Positions 31,810 to 44,509 are shown, numbered from the stretch's first letter. The stretch is DNA of 64,000 nucleotides from Amblyomma americanum (GCF_052857255.1 NC_135497.1:117439512-117503511); one strand, 5' to 3'. Notes: a model not told the origin generated them from the letters alone. Translations and numbers: made by a program.

Positions 31810-32656
31810 CTATTATTGAGCCCAATATAAGCTTTGTATATGATCGCAAAACTAAACCTAAACAACCTTCTTCTGCATAACCTGCATAAATTTTGGCATA
31901 AACGTGCTTGTAAGACGCTATTATTCGAAAGAGTAATCGACTGACACGATTTTCATCGTTGCCAATCCAACGTGGGCCGCACATATTGGGCACACTGGTA
32001 ACAACGGCTGCAAAAACATTTGTGTCTTCAGAGACTGCTTTCTTAAACCTAACCTCTGACTAAAATCAAACGCTCCTTTGACTGAAACCTTACTTTGGGA
32101 TATGCATGGATTATATGACGCCCGCATATTAACTAAATGCGACGAATCTGTACAGAGAAGGTCATGACAGTTATCTTGCAGCCATACTCGCGTCAACAGA
32201 TCATGTCGGCGTTGAAGTGCTCACTCGATCTGTTAGATTTTAACATGCATAGAAAGCTGCAAGGCTTTCGTTTCTCTCAATCGCTGTGTCACTTCGATTC
32301 ATCAATTGCTTTTGACTAAATTTCACCATCTTTCATTTTCTGTCAGGCTGAACACAGGCGCGAAATTTAACCTATATTTACAAGAACCAAAACTATACCA
32401 AAGGTTAAAAATAACTATCCTACCGCACAGTTCTAAGTGTCCTGGAGCAATTCCCTCGCTGGAAAACTGCCTCATACGCGGGATTATTGATTATTTTTAA
32501 ATGCACTTTCCTGCCTCCCCACTGTCGCTGCATTTCCCTCCTTATTTCTTTTTGAATATTTGGTTTTCTTGTGGCATTTTTCTGCGCTTCATTCTTCTAA
32601 GGTATTGGCCACTGGACGTCTCGAGTATCGGCGATGAATAAATCAATGTGTAATGA
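31810..32656. other. Intergenic; nothing supported
   Basis: AT-rich unique DNA; frames under 92 codons without recognisable content. Confidence 0.5.
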
Positions 32657-32890
32657 AGCTGCCGCGGTGGCTGAGTGATTATGGCGCTCGGCTGCGGAAC
32701 CGAAATACGCGGGTTCGATCCCGGCCGCTGCGGTCGCATTTCGATGGACGCGAAATGCTGGAGGCCCGTGTACTGTGCGATGTCAGTGCACGTCAAATAA
32801 CCCCAGGTAGCCGAAATTATCCGGGGCCCTCCACTACGGCGTCCGACATAGCCTGAGTCGCTTTGTGTCGTTAAACTCCGTAAAGCCATA
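32657..32890 (+). mobile_element. Ruka-like tRNA-derived SINE
   Basis: Head GCCGCGGTGGCTGAGTGATT (A-box), B-box GGTTCGATCCC, core GCATTTCGATGGACGCGAAAT, then GCGATGTCAGTGCACGT and GCCTGAGTCGCTTTGTGTCG. Full-length, plus orientation. No convincing target duplication was found by eye. Confidence 0.9.
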
Positions 32891-35159
32891 TAAGTGTTAT
32901 GTTAAGACTTTGGGGATTGTAGCGCTTCCTTCTGGAAGCCGGTGGTCGAAGTTTCGATGCAAAACGAGAATCAACCGGCCAAGCGTGAAGTTCTAATTGA
33001 CCCTTTCCGTGCACGTATCGTAGCCAGATATTTTGTGCGAGGTATCTGCAGTTCTTCCAGGCAGTAAATTCATATTCCACTTAAGATAACTTTTTTTTCT
33101 TACTAGTCAACATTTTAGTCTGTCGTGGCAAAAACGGGGCCCCAAGCCGTTATCAGTGCAGCAAAAAAGCATTGAGAAAACATTTTTTTTTGCTTTTCAT
33201 GTAATCACTCCCAGATTTTCACCTTATTTGGGCGAGACCCGGCAGAAGGCTGTATCGCTTGTCAGAGTGCACCGCTGACCTCTTCTATTAGACTTGCCCG
33301 GCATTGTGTATGCAAAATGGCTGCTAAAATTCTGCTCACAAATATTCGTCTGTGCGAAAATGGTGTTTTGCCCACGTTTGATGCATGCAAAGAAAGAAAA
33401 AGCAGTTTCTTATGCATCCTCGCGGTAAAGTCCCATTGGTTCATACTCTCTTAATTATATTCAAGAATTTAGCCTCAGTTGGCTTGTGTTATTGAGCATG
33501 TTTACTACTGTCGGGCGAACTAACGTTTCGGGCTGGTGGAGCACTTTGATAGTAATCAAAGAGCGTGATGGTAATTTGAGGAATTCATGCTTCGTAACCA
33601 TTCTGTTTAGAGCGCGCTATCTCCTTTGTAGGGTGAATTCGACCTCTGGTATTTTCGTTTTCTTTTGCGTACGCACAAAGCACGGCCAAGCGCAGTCGTA
33701 AACCTTAGCTCGGTCATCAGCAGTCTTGCGTAAAGAGCGTTCCGACGTGCGCCGTTTATCACACAAAGAGTAACGTGACACCACGCGTGCCCGGACACGG
33801 ACCATTCTGGAAAGCGGAGCGGAGCCCACTTGTACCATCCAGCGGCTGCTCCTTTTTCCATTACGTCCCCACAGTGCAGCCGCTTCGAAATTGACGAAAC
33901 CCGGAATTCTAGGTGTAGCACATTTCGAATTACAACAGGCTCGCATTAGCGCATTGTGCCGCTCGCCGCCTGGTTTCCGGCTTTTCGCTGAAGCTACGAA
34001 CACTCTGCCATTCGCATCATGACCGAGCGGACAGCTAGCAAGCCATGCCTGCACAGAGAGGCGTACCCCCTCTGTTCTGTGTCAGTACCATGAATTTTCG
34101 GATATCTCTGAGTCGGAAATATTGTAGCCAGATGGACCCAGGACCACTCAAATCATTCAAATGAGAGCCCGAAGTGCACATTCGCAATGAATGTACCGCG
34201 TTATGCGCAAAGATTACAAGCTGTTGCGCATTTACAGGGCTCAGAACAGGAAATAGCTAAAAACGATAAATGTAGCGAGCGCCGCCTGGAGTTCAATTGG
34301 AAAGGCTTGCTGCAATTGTGGGTGGCGAGGTTTGGACAGTATGAGCGGTATTTATTTGTCCCGCCGGTATTTTGACGCATGGTACAAGCTTCGGGTTGAT
34401 AATACCAGCTCACAATATAGTTCGGGTAGGTATGTGTCATGCACCTTTCGTCTAGCGGTAAAACATTTGGCGTAAATCGCTGAGCTTCTTCCGAACTGAC
34501 ACAAAGGACACCACTCAGCGCTAAGTGCGACTCATCTTTCTTACCGCATACTCTATGGCGCATACTACCATGAGAGACTGGACAAGGATCAATGGGCAGG
34601 TGACGGGTGCTTGACAAAAAAATGTGAAAGGCGAGAGAAAAAAAATGTTAACTGGCGCAGCAGGGCTACGCTGGTCCACACAGAAAAGAAAGCAGATATG
34701 ATGTAGACATAAAAAAAAAAAGTGAAGAAGGGGAAAAAAGTCTATTGAATGAAGATTATCTAGACCCTTTTTCCGGGCACTCGGCTATATTTGAAGCTTT
34801 ACAGGAATAAAAATTATCTGTTCACTGTTTAAAAAGTACTCTGCAAATTTGTCATTTTCAGAATTCTAATTACATTTTGATTATTGCAATTTGAGCTTAG
34901 CATCTGCCGCTTCGCAACTTTGACTCTTCGAGATTGTTAAGAGAGCAATCACGTAAAAGCCCAATAAGGAGTCATGCTCCCGCTTACGTTAAATCAAGGT
35001 AGAATAACCTGCCGCATGATTACATACGACTTACAAGCTTGTTTGTTCACTGTGCGCTGTGCTTGCCTGCCTGCCCGCATGCTGCTTGTCTTGAACTGTA
35101 GAAGTAAAATTTTTATCCCGTTTAAAGCGTCGTCAATCCTGCCTGAACTCCGCAGGTCC
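32891..35159. other. Intergenic; nothing supported
   Basis: Long frames at 33607-34054 and 34201-34617 (minus, up to 145 codons) show no domain and no splice context that I trust. They are left uncalled. Confidence 0.4.
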
Positions 35160-35470
35160 CTCTCTGAACCTAGTAGTAGTAGTAGTGGTTTATTTAAAAT
35201 TATATTAAAAAGGAAGAAAAAGATTTTTGCTAGCCCCGGCAACTGCCATCGCTACGGGAAACAGCTGATCTAGGGCAGCGGAAATAAAGGGATAGCAGGC
35301 AGACTGGAGAAATTAAATTAAAGAAGTGAGGGGACAGACAGAAAGGGTAGTGTGGAGAGAGGTACAGTATACAAATGTTCTGTTTACACAATAGCGTATG
35401 TACAGGCGCTCTGAACCTGACAAAAGTGAATATTCGATTACCTTTGCTCCATATCATGCGCGGCTGATGT
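35160..35470 (-). mobile_element. Possible LINE 3' tail with (CTA)n end
   Basis: The stretch begins with TAGTAGTAGTAGTAGTGG, that is CCACTACTACTA on the minus strand, then purine-rich DNA. A similar AGTAGTAGTGGTTTTTGAA word stands at 44786, at the coding end of another minus-strand LINE remnant. This fits a trinucleotide-tailed LINE 3' end. No RT coding is visible here, so confidence is low. Confidence 0.35.
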
Positions 35471-37061
35471 CAATATCCATCGGCTAGGTCACTAAGATAA
35501 GTGGTTCACAGGTCAGAACACTGTCCGGCAGCGGTGCTCTTCACATCCGGAATCTAGAAAGGACGAGCGAAGGACGCAATCGTGCTTGGTCGCCCATGCA
35601 GTGTCAGGCGTCTCCTTAATTGGTACCGCTCCCTAGTGCCGTTTAGTTGTAAATCCGGCACAACGATGGTTTTGATGGAGGATTGCGCAGAATCTCCTGC
35701 ATTTAGAAAATTTATTGTTCACCGTTGCTGTCCCAGCATGTTGGCGACGTACGGGAGGTATTCATTCGTTCCAATGGATTTTTTGTTACAACTGCACTGC
35801 ACCTGAAGCATACTGCACATACATTAAAATGTTAGTTTCTGTTTCTTGTGGAAGCATACGAACATATTCCTGGGAATGAGACGATCATCCAAACATCACA
35901 ATTCGCTTGGAACTCTGAACGAGGGAATTCGGAGGAATTGAACGAAACATTACCATGCTCTGTCTATAGATACATTAACAGTCACTCAACTCGCTCTGGC
36001 TCAAAGTTTAAGGGCGTCTGCCCGAAGCCGTTGAGACCATGTCTTCGCCGGGAGTTTGCGCTCTTTTCTAAACCTCTCTTCGTCTTTGTATTCCTCTCTC
36101 CAGGTTACATAGTTTAGCATCACGTTCCTCGATTACGCCGCTCAGTCTCTTCAGAAGTGGTAAATCAGGGGGTGGTGACTTAACGAGATTTCATAAACAG
36201 AAAAAGATATGCAGTGTGCTCGTGGTGGTCTGCCGAAAATCAACAGTGACGCCGAGAGGAAGGGTTCGCGACCTTCTGGCAGCAATCAAGCATCAGCACA
36301 GCGCTCGCACTGAGAGCCACCCAGCGTCTCACTCTACCGATGGACGCGCAAAAAGCGCCACGTGAAAACTCAAAAAGGCCTCGGCAGCTTCAACGAGGAA
36401 CACAACTAGCTCTTAATTTCCCGCAAATCCCTTCTTCGAGCAGTGTTTCCGAAACGAACCACTTCGATTGATCTGTTCCGTTTGCGACCTTCTATGGTTT
36501 CGCAAGGATGACGGCAAGATCCGAGTAGAGCCCCTTGTAGTTGTAGAAAGTGCCTTTCCTAATAAGGTTGCACAAAATTTTCAAGTGTGCGCTTAGCGAA
36601 AAGCTTCAGGGAATGATAGAAAGAGACTGATTACAGGCGTGTGTAGTTTCAAAGACGATGTGAACCCAGAGGGCCAGCAGCAGCGCAGTTGCAGAGCATC
36701 TACTTTGTTCATAGGATTTACTGGACCCCTATCGTGTTGACATCAGAAACTCACTAGTTTCCTGCATGTGTTCAAGCTTCCCCAAGCCAGTGTTCAATTT
36801 ACTGCGGGGTCAGCTGCTTGGAAGAGGGGCTATACATGCAGTCTGGGCTCGAACCGATGTGTGACTGTTTCCGCCATGGACCAACTTAATATACGTCTCG
36901 GTCCGTATATTACATAGAGCCACATTTATGATAGCAGCAGAATGTCAGAATATCTGCGGGTGCGATGCAAATGGCAAAAAAATGACGCCGCGTTTCACTG
37001 CCATTTGCAAATGAGCCAGGTATTAAATCTGCATCAGGGTTATGAAGCTCGCTCTAGTTAG
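35471..37061. other. Intergenic; nothing supported
   Basis: A frame of 89 codons at 35848-36117 is not recognisable. No repeats of note. Confidence 0.45.
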
Positions 37062-37215
37062 GGACTACCGAGTAGTTCAAACCACCCGGGTTTCTCTCGC
37101 ATCCGTGGTACATAGGCGCTTTTGCATTTCGCTTCCATCAAAATGCGCTATCACGACTGAGAATTAATCGTGCCCGCGAACTCGCACTCAGCCGCTAAAC
37201 ACCACTGCCACTCAG
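37062..37215 (-). mobile_element. Strongly diverged Ruka-like SINE fragment
   Basis: GCATTTCGCTTCCATCAAAATGCGC matches the reversed SINE core, and the following GAATTAATCGTGCCCGCGAACTCGCACTCAGCCGCTAAACACCACTG matches the reversed tRNA-like head. The 3' half is barely recognisable. An old copy. Confidence 0.55.
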
Positions 37216-38442
37216 TGTCCGCAGTAGTTCTTCTGAAGTATCAGGATAAGGAGTTTTTTTAGAATACAGAACAGCTACACGCGTCGTGTCGTCGTGACAA
37301 AAGAAGTTGTGGAATTTTATTTCCGCTAACTTAATTATTTAACTCACTACTGTCGATACCTACAGCCTGCAGCAAACTGACGCTCAAAATTTGTGAATTA
37401 ACGTCACTGTAATTGCTGCAATAAGAATATAGAACACGAAACATGGTCGTCACACTGGGCTAGGTGGTCTCATTTTTTGTAATGATTTTAAGGAGCACCA
37501 GCTCTTACTTAACTGTCTACTTAAGAGCTACACAAAAATAAAGAGTATTTGCCTCACGTGCGTAGTGTACTATGAAGCTAGTCGTGCATATTTCGCTTTT
37601 CATTGCCATGTCGAGAGGAGCGAGAAGATGGGAAGATACCCAGGAGCGCGGTATTCACTTCACACGAGATATAAAACCAGCGTTGTTCTTTTCACACCTA
37701 AATAGTATATTTCTTCGTTAGCGATTGATACGGTAGACCCAGCTGCGTCGACCGACATCACTACGTTAACTGCCACAGAACGGACAGAGAGCAGTGTCCA
37801 CTCACTTCCAAGCTATAGAAGAAAAAAAACACTTCAAATTGCTCATCAGGTATACAGATGTGGTCTTAATACGGATGAGATATTTAATATATGATTTCTT
37901 CTAGCCAAATGTCTTGGCTCTCAGTTTCCTTTTTTCCGTCATTTTCCCAGCATAGTACTAGGATGCCCCAAGCTTGTCCAGCGCTGTTTCGAGCGAGTTC
38001 CGTTTATGCCAGTGTTTCTCTCGGCGCGGTCCTGAAAATCCAAATCTTGCCCAGGCTGATTCCCGTGCAACTGGAACACTGAGGGATGCAGGTTTTGCAA
38101 AACATGCATATGATGATCCTAGGTTTGATTAATATGACATTATATACACCTATATAGGAAACATATACCAAGTATTTCAGGGAAGCCCGCTACTAATATT
38201 TACAAATTGGTTTTTGACATAAAGAAAAGTTTTTTTTGCTTCATAGTAATATTAGTGTTGACGGACCACTGAAAACAGGTGACTCATTTTAGACAGACAG
38301 TGATTAAGTTAAGTCTAATAGTTACTCATCACCTTTTACAGGCGTCTCACTGAAATTGGCGCATTGTACTCGGCCGTTAGTAATATCCACACCAATATTT
38401 AGGATTTCGAAAACACGATTACCTTCGCCGCTGTGGCTCAGA
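37216..38442. other. Intergenic; nothing supported
   Basis: AT-rich unique DNA up to the inverted-repeat element. GCCGTTAGTAATATCC at 38373-38388 is shared with 12878-12893. Confidence 0.45.
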
Positions 38443-38679
38443 AAATTTGGGTCTTTTTCCAGCGTAATTCAAAAACCGCGCGCATGCGGGGAGCGCACAG
38501 CGACGTCCATCCAAACGCGTCACTCCATGGCGCGTGTGCCACGTGACACTCTCTCCCATGCCCGCGCTGGAGCAGCGGGTGAGGCAGAGAATGTCTTGTG
38601 CGATGCGTTTTGATAGACGTCCCTGTGCGCTACCCGCAGGCACACAGTTTTCGAATTGAGCGAGAAAAGACCCAAATTT
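38443..38679. mobile_element. Terminal-inverted-repeat element (MITE-like), 237 bp
   Basis: The left arm at 38443-38478 begins AAATTTGGGTCTTTTTCC. The right arm at 38645-38679 is its imperfect reverse complement, ending GAGAAAAGACCCAAATTT. The arms match at about 80% over 35 bp, the outer 15 bp almost perfectly. The centre is GC-rich and non-coding. I found no clean target duplication, so the true ends may lie a little further out. Confidence 0.6.
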
Positions 38680-39059
38680 GTTGAGTCCCATTGCCTGTTG
38701 CGACTCCAGTAGCATGGTCGGGCCGGAGAACAGACGAAGAAGTCAGAGACGTGGTTGGAATGAGGAGGCGAAAACTTTGGACACAATATTTACATGATGT
38801 TCATATTGTAAGTCAAAATAAAAGGAGATGGATGAGGCAGGCAAGACAGCATCGAGAGGAAACGCTGAGAAGACGTATCACTGCTTAATTTAAAGCCTGC
38901 CTCATCAGCGGGTCCCTAGATTGGGGCAATATTTTTTCGAAGTGTCCAACGGGCTGGACTCACGTGATGTCTTCTAATATGATTCGCCCGTTTTCTGACG
39001 TCCGCCAGCATTATTATTATTGTGCCGCAAAAAGCTTATCTTTACTCCAGAAACCCAGT
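38680..39059. other. Intergenic; nothing supported
   Basis: No recognisable gene. The stretch borders the minus-strand LINE remnant. Confidence 0.45.
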
Positions 39060-40240
39060 TTTTAAAATTAGTAGGCAGTACAAGGGATCAGTTGGTGCCC
39101 CGGGGAGCCATCTTGTCGGCAGGATAGGCACGCTGCGAGAACGACTCGCTGGCAGCAGTATTTCCTGGATGGTCCAGGAGCATTCAATACGCATTCGTAG
39201 CAGGGGGATCTTTCCCTCCTTGTCAGTTTATTGACCAGCAGGCGCCTAAAGGAGGATCCTGAAGTGACTCTTCTGTCGGGGTGAAGATCATAGACGGCTG
39301 CCATAATGTGTGGCCGTGCGAAATACCGGAGGGCCACCGCAGTGGAGAGAAGAGTTTCGTTTTCTGCCTTAGGCGGGGAATCTGCCTCCTCGTTGTCGAG
39401 GATTACGAAGTGGAAGGGCAGCCACTGAAATAAGATCTAATGGCCGGTATTTTTGAGATCACGGAAGTGGGCCTGGAGAACTGCCACGGAGAGTTGAGGA
39501 CTCCAGAGGGCGGCCCTCGAGTCACATAGGATAGCAAGCGATAAAGGAAGAAGCTCCACCAAGATGTCCGCCGCCAGTTAAAGCCCAGTAATCTCTGCTG
39601 CCATTGAGTTCGCGGGAAAAGTCAGTTGACAGGATCTCGAGGCGGCCAGCGGAGAGTGATGCGGCTGCAGCGGCTTTCCCTGTGGAGGGGAGGGCGGATG
39701 AATTCGATGACTGAGGGAGAGAGCCGGTCAAAGACTGGCTGTACATCTAGGAGAAGGAGAATAGCGACGTCCCCGGATTGTTTGACATCCTCTAGTGTTG
39801 ACTTCACGTCGTGAATGGTCTCCGGTTCATCGATGGGGCTGGACGTCTGGCTGTATTTCCAAAAGGAGCCCCGTTGTCCTGCCGGTCCTAGACAGCTGAG
39901 ACAGGGTAACTGCCTCGAGAGACTTGCAGGCGGGGGCGTGGGGGACACGAGCTGGACGGATGCTATGATCCTGGCAAGGCTTATACGCCTTGGGGATTAG
40001 AACGGCAATGGCGGATTGGCATGAATCTGGTAGCTCACCTGTGTCCTAGATTCGGTTTGCGTATTCCAGTACTCGCTGCTTCGGCAGGGAGTCGAGGCTT
40101 CGGAGCACCTGTACAGGGGGCCCGTCAGTGCCTGGAGAACTCCTGCCCTTGCTGCGACTGAAGGCTGTCTCCAATTCATGAATGCTAATCTCGGAGTGAC
40201 AAAAATATCGGATGTGTACCGATGTATTCACTGCGTCGAA
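39060..40240 (-). pseudogene. LINE remnant: RT N-terminal part joined to RNase H
   Basis: On the minus strand, from 40235 downward, broken frames give ELETAFSRSKGRSSPGTDG, then GELPDS and IPKA, the start of an RT domain of the I/Jockey-type LINEs, then LLLDVQPVFDRL (the palm Asp motif). The QGSVLSP and YADD blocks are absent. Instead, from about 39600 the frames give ILCDSRAAL, an RNase H motif with its preceding Leu-rich helix, and near 39250 a segment resembling a LINE C-terminal region. An internal deletion removed much of the RT. Several stops and frameshifts remain. It is a different family from the I-like LINE at 1875-7419 as far as the fragments show. Confidence 0.65.
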
Positions 40241-42000
40241 TGAAGCTGGCTTATATACCTACCTCACGAAACTCTGGTGCGCAGATTCTTTTTCATTTTC
40301 GCCTATTACTTTTCAATATTCATGCCAATAACGACTTTGATACTATCGCCCGTTGTAAAGCTGATTTATTGTGTCCTCTTAGTGCTTAACAGTTCTATTG
40401 ATCTGTTTCGTGCTGTATTCATTACTTTGCACGCATGAAGTGACACCTTTTGTTGCGTGACTCCGTATGAAGCCGCCGTCGTGCGCTATGTATCACAGTT
40501 TTGTGCTTTGTTGTAATGTCTGCATTGTAGACTTCTGTTTGTTCTTTGTCTTCCTATATTTCGCAGTTTGTGGGATTAATTTCTGATAGTACTATTGTTG
40601 AGTCATTATACTTGATTGCAGTCAACATCTCGTGCTTACTGCGTCTTTTTCCCCTGCCTGTAATCTCATTTGTTTTTCTCTCTGTGTTATTCTCACCACC
40701 GCTATCGTGTCTTTTTTACATATCGGACCATGAAGACTGTCAGGCTCGTCGCAGCATTTTCTTCTGGCGTCATCTGCCCCTTTTTGGGGGAAATAACGAT
40801 TATTTTCTTTTGAGGCCCAGATAGAGAGTCCACCCTAAGCAGACATGTAGGCAGAGGAAGTAGAGAGGCAAAAGAAAACAGATATAAAGACAAAAACATC
40901 TTACTTTCTGTTCACCTCAAGACAACGGGACAAAGATGCGTGGCGTGCATGTATTTATTTTTTTAGATAGCATTTGCTTTTAATTCCCCGTTTCCTTCCA
41001 GATCATGGCGTCGCACTGCGTAACTTAAAGTCACTGCTACTAGGAATGCACTGCATCCATTTTACCTGCACCGTCGCGCCTCGATTCGCTCAGCGCAGTC
41101 ACGTGGTGCCCTGGCGCTAAAAATGTTTCCGTGCTTTTCAGGCCGGTGGTGCTGCAGTAGGAGAATGGTTTGCGCGGCGTTCTGCACAGCGTATCCTGTT
41201 CCAATTTTCCCAGTCGAAAGCCTCGTCAGCGGCCATGAACATCAAAATACACCCGGCTGATGCGCTTTCGAGTGTAGCAACCTTCAGGAATCCGGGAAAG
41301 CCCTTTCTGCAATCTCAGATAGTACTTCTCTTGCACGACGGCAGGGGACGACCTATTTGGCTACACTAAATAAAGCGGGACGAATCTGTACCCACGAGCA
41401 ACACTCGACTCGTTCAGGTAAGGGTTTGATTAGAGCTTGTGCTTCGTGACGTTCTAGAAGTGAAAAGAGGAATAAATATCGGTGTCGTCCGCAGAAATGG
41501 AGCTGCATGGATTGTGAACATTGAACTTTGCACTCCGTGCCTACAGCAGACGTGACGAGACAAGAGAGGATATAACACAACGCTCTGTTGTGGTCTCTGT
41601 ACTGTGTCACGTCAGTTGCGCTGGAGACATGCAATACAGGAACCAAGTGCCTAACAAGTTGTCTAATCGAACTTTTCATTCGCTGCGTTTGCCTACCAGT
41701 CACCAGAAGTCAGGCTGTACCGACGCGGTGAACGCACATTCCCCGTAAAAAGTATTCAGGCCACAGTTTCACTTGTAGTGGAATGAATGTCCCTTGAATG
41801 CTCCGTGTAGCGGAGCATTCAAAGTACACGTCAAGCAGCAAGCAGAGCATGCTGCTTCACTACCGCGAGAAGAAACGTTCTCCTAGCATTTCAAGATCCT
41901 TTGGTCTTTAATGGTGCCGCGATCGCTCAATTATGCGGCTCAAGCGAAAGACCTTTGGTCCGAAGACTTTTGACCAGGACTGTAGATATTGTCCGTAGGC
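40241..42000. other. Intergenic; nothing supported
   Basis: AT-rich DNA. Frames at 41353-41703 (minus) and 41521-41748 (plus) overlap and are not recognisable. Confidence 0.45.
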
Positions 42001-42140
42001 TTTGTCCAGTGCACGCAACAGTTATAGCTTCTGCAAGCATTATTGAATAAATTTCACCTAATCTTATACGAGTATGTACAGCAAAACGAAACGCTTGATC
42101 TGTTACACATCTGGTCTGGCATGAGATTATGCATGAAAAC
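42001..42140 (+). repeat. Diverged direct repeat, copy 1
   Basis: A 140-bp block from TTTGTCCAGTG to GATTATGCATG. It matches 42875-43013 in the same orientation at roughly three quarters identity with almost no gaps. The nature of the unit is unknown; it could be an old segmental duplication or two copies of an interspersed repeat. Confidence 0.75.
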
Positions 42141-42681
42141 TATCGAGAATTTCTCTCTTGAGCGGCAATAGACTCAGCACCCGGCCTTAATTAGGGACAT
42201 CGTAACGACTGAATATCCTTCTTATCGAACTCTTTGATTACAGGTTTAGCACAGCCGTACAGCTAGTACGGCCTATACGGAACGCGTTGCCGTTGCTACC
42301 TTTGCCTTGCTTGCCTACTCTCTCCCTACAAGCCGAAGTTCACGTTGTCCTCTGCTGCAAGTCGAGGCCCAGGCTGTTGCCTTGAATTTGTCCTATGAAG
42401 GAAACAAACCGATGCGATTAAGATAAGCAAACTCTGCAACCACTGCACCAAAGATTTAAATGCCTCAATAAATTACACGGGTCACATTCTTGCCTTGAAA
42501 AACAACGCTGAAGGAGCGCAGTCTTTCTGTACTGCTTCAGAAACTGCTGGCTCTTTTAAAGAATGTTGAGGGCCATTTCAAGAGTAGCGAAAAATAACTG
42601 AACACTGAAATCTTAGCGTTGAGGAGTCTTTTCAACATATAGTAACAAAGAAACTGGAATCTCTCGACCGCCTCCGTATAC

Positions 42682-42824
42682 CTGCCACAGCGTCAATGGC
42701 AAAGTTCTTCGAGAGTTCTTTCTTCACAAGCTTACGTTCGCTCTGCGTGATAGGCGAGAAATCTTGGTGGAACAACTCAATGAAAAACTCAAATCTGGAT
42801 CCGATAGCGTTGGAATGCAAGCAG
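42682..42824 (-). CDS. Candidate internal exon, unidentified protein
   Basis: On the minus strand a 143-bp open stretch lies between an acceptor-like TATTTGCGACAG and a donor-like GGCAG|GTATACG. The translation (about 47 residues) has balanced composition and reads in part GSRFEFFIELFHQDFSPITQ, then a Lys-rich helix-like segment. I do not recognise a family. It starts with one base and ends with one base of split codons. No second exon was found, and splice-like words are frequent by chance, so this is a weak call. It lies between the two direct repeats at 42001 and 42875. Confidence 0.25.
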
Positions 42825-42874
42825 CTGTCGCAAATATAATGTTAATTAAACTTGGGCAAAACCTGGTTCCCGTA

Positions 42875-43013
42875 TTTGTCCAGTGTACGTAGCAGTAATA
42901 GCTTCTTCGAGTATTATTGACTAAATCTCACCTGATAGTGTACAAGTATGTAGAGAAAATGAAATCCTCCATCTATTACGAATCTGGTTTGGCATGAGAT
43001 TATGCATGCAAAC
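42875..43013 (+). repeat. Diverged direct repeat, copy 2
   Basis: Second copy of the 140-bp block at 42001-42140. Both share TTTGTCCAGTG, ATTATTGA-TAAAT, and GGCATGAGATTATGCATG at the 3' end. Confidence 0.75.
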
Positions 43014-43134
43014 GACCAAGCATTTCCGATCGAGCCTACATACAAAAAACAAAATATCATGCTCCGGAAGGGTAACGGGACTTACTTTAGGACACTTTTA
43101 TACAGTTTATTTCGTTATCATTATATATTCGATC

Positions 43135-43362
43135 TGTCGCGGCGGCTCTGTATCATTGGCATTCGCCTGCTGCTCTCCAGGTAGCAATGTCGAATCCAGG
43201 CCTTACCGCCGCACCTCGATGGAGGCGAAATGCAAAACACCCGTGTGTTGTGCACTGTCAGATCACGGCAGAGAACCTCGGGTTGTCGAAATTAAACCGG
43301 TGCCCTCCGCTACGGCGTTCATTATAGCCCGTATGTCGCTCCCGGACGCTATGTTCCCCATG
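43135..43362 (+). mobile_element. Diverged Ruka-like SINE
   Basis: Degenerate head GTCGCGGCGGCTCTGTATCATTGGC, B-box-like GTCGAATCC, core CTCGATGGAGGCGAAATGC, then GTGTTGTGCACTGTCAGATCACG, GGTTGTCGAAATTAAACCGG and CTCCGCTACGGCGTTCATTATAGCC. About 25% diverged from the well-kept copies, so an old insertion. Confidence 0.75.
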
Positions 43363-44305
43363 CACATACCGCTTTTCATAATATTATTAGCGTTGCAGTA
43401 ATCTAAGGAATCAGCGTCGCATAAAACGGAATATATCATCTAAATTAGTATTTACTGTGAACAGAAGGACCCTCATAAACTTGCGCAGCGTTATGTACAG
43501 TTTACCTAAGGACTCCGATACCAGAAAAAGCTCTTCGTTCTGCAAGTTGTAGGGCTGCTACAGCATAAGTGCACGCTAATTGTTTCCTTTATGAATCGTA
43601 CCCCATCCGAGGGAGTTTTTTGTGCAGCACTGGGCTAAAACTTTCAACTACACAACGCATACAGCGCCATTATTTGGACATTTCGTTCGTTGCCTCTCAT
43701 CGTATGATTCGAGTTGTAATCTTACAAAATGTAAAATCTTGTTATTACTTGTTTCGTTCGCAGTCTAAAAGGCACTATTTAAACAAGCAACTAAAATTTT
43801 AAAAAAAGTCCCTATTCATAGTGCCTTTGAGATTACGCAGCCGCGAAGATTTCTTTTAGCATCTCTTTGCTATGAACACTCCTGCAGTACATTCTGCCAA
43901 GACCGGTGAGTAACTTCCGCACAGGAAACGTCATTAGTTCGCCGTCTTTCTTTCATGGTTGCCACGCGCACGTAGTAACCCGCTTTTCTTCGCAACAAAA
44001 TTGGGAAAGTAAGGTATTATGCGTAGAAAACGCGTTCGTTTCATTCTGTAAGCGCCTGCACGTGTCACAAACTGCACTATGCACGGAGGAGAACGACTTC
44101 AGCGTCACTCTCAGGCTCTGTAACGTATTCAAGCCGAGCCTTGTCATTTGGGATAATTAGACGCCTGCTACATCCACAGCAAGGTATCAGAGTGGCACAA
44201 AACTTCTAGCGAAATTTCTCCTTTCTCTTTCACTTTTTATCTCCTCACCTCTTTGTCCCCGTGCAGGGTAGCAAACCGATTATTCCTCCGGTTAACCTCC
44301 CTGCA
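43363..44305. other. Intergenic; nothing supported
   Basis: AT-rich unique DNA. Overlapping frames at 43906-44160 are uncalled. Confidence 0.45.
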
Positions 44306-44352
44306 TTTTCTCTTCTTCTTCTTCTTCCTCCTCCTCCTCCTCTTCCTCCTCA
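44306..44352. repeat. (TTC)n-(CTC)n microsatellite
   Basis: TCTTCTTCTTCTTCTT runs into CCTCCTCCTCCTCCTC, a polypyrimidine tract. Confidence 0.9.
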
Positions 44353-44509
44353 TATACCGAAATAAAATAATATCATGATCAGACAGTGAGGGAGACAGAG
44401 AGGAAAAGGAAAGACGGCACACCTGTAGAGGGTTCTGGTTTACTTCAACGCACGGGGGGTATGCAGAAGATAGCGAGAGGAGTGAAGGAAGATAGAAAAA
44501 GAATGTCAA

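Noticed and set aside
33607..34617. Minus-strand frames up to 145 codons
   Set aside because: No recognisable domain or splice context; the number of such frames in the window is near what chance gives.
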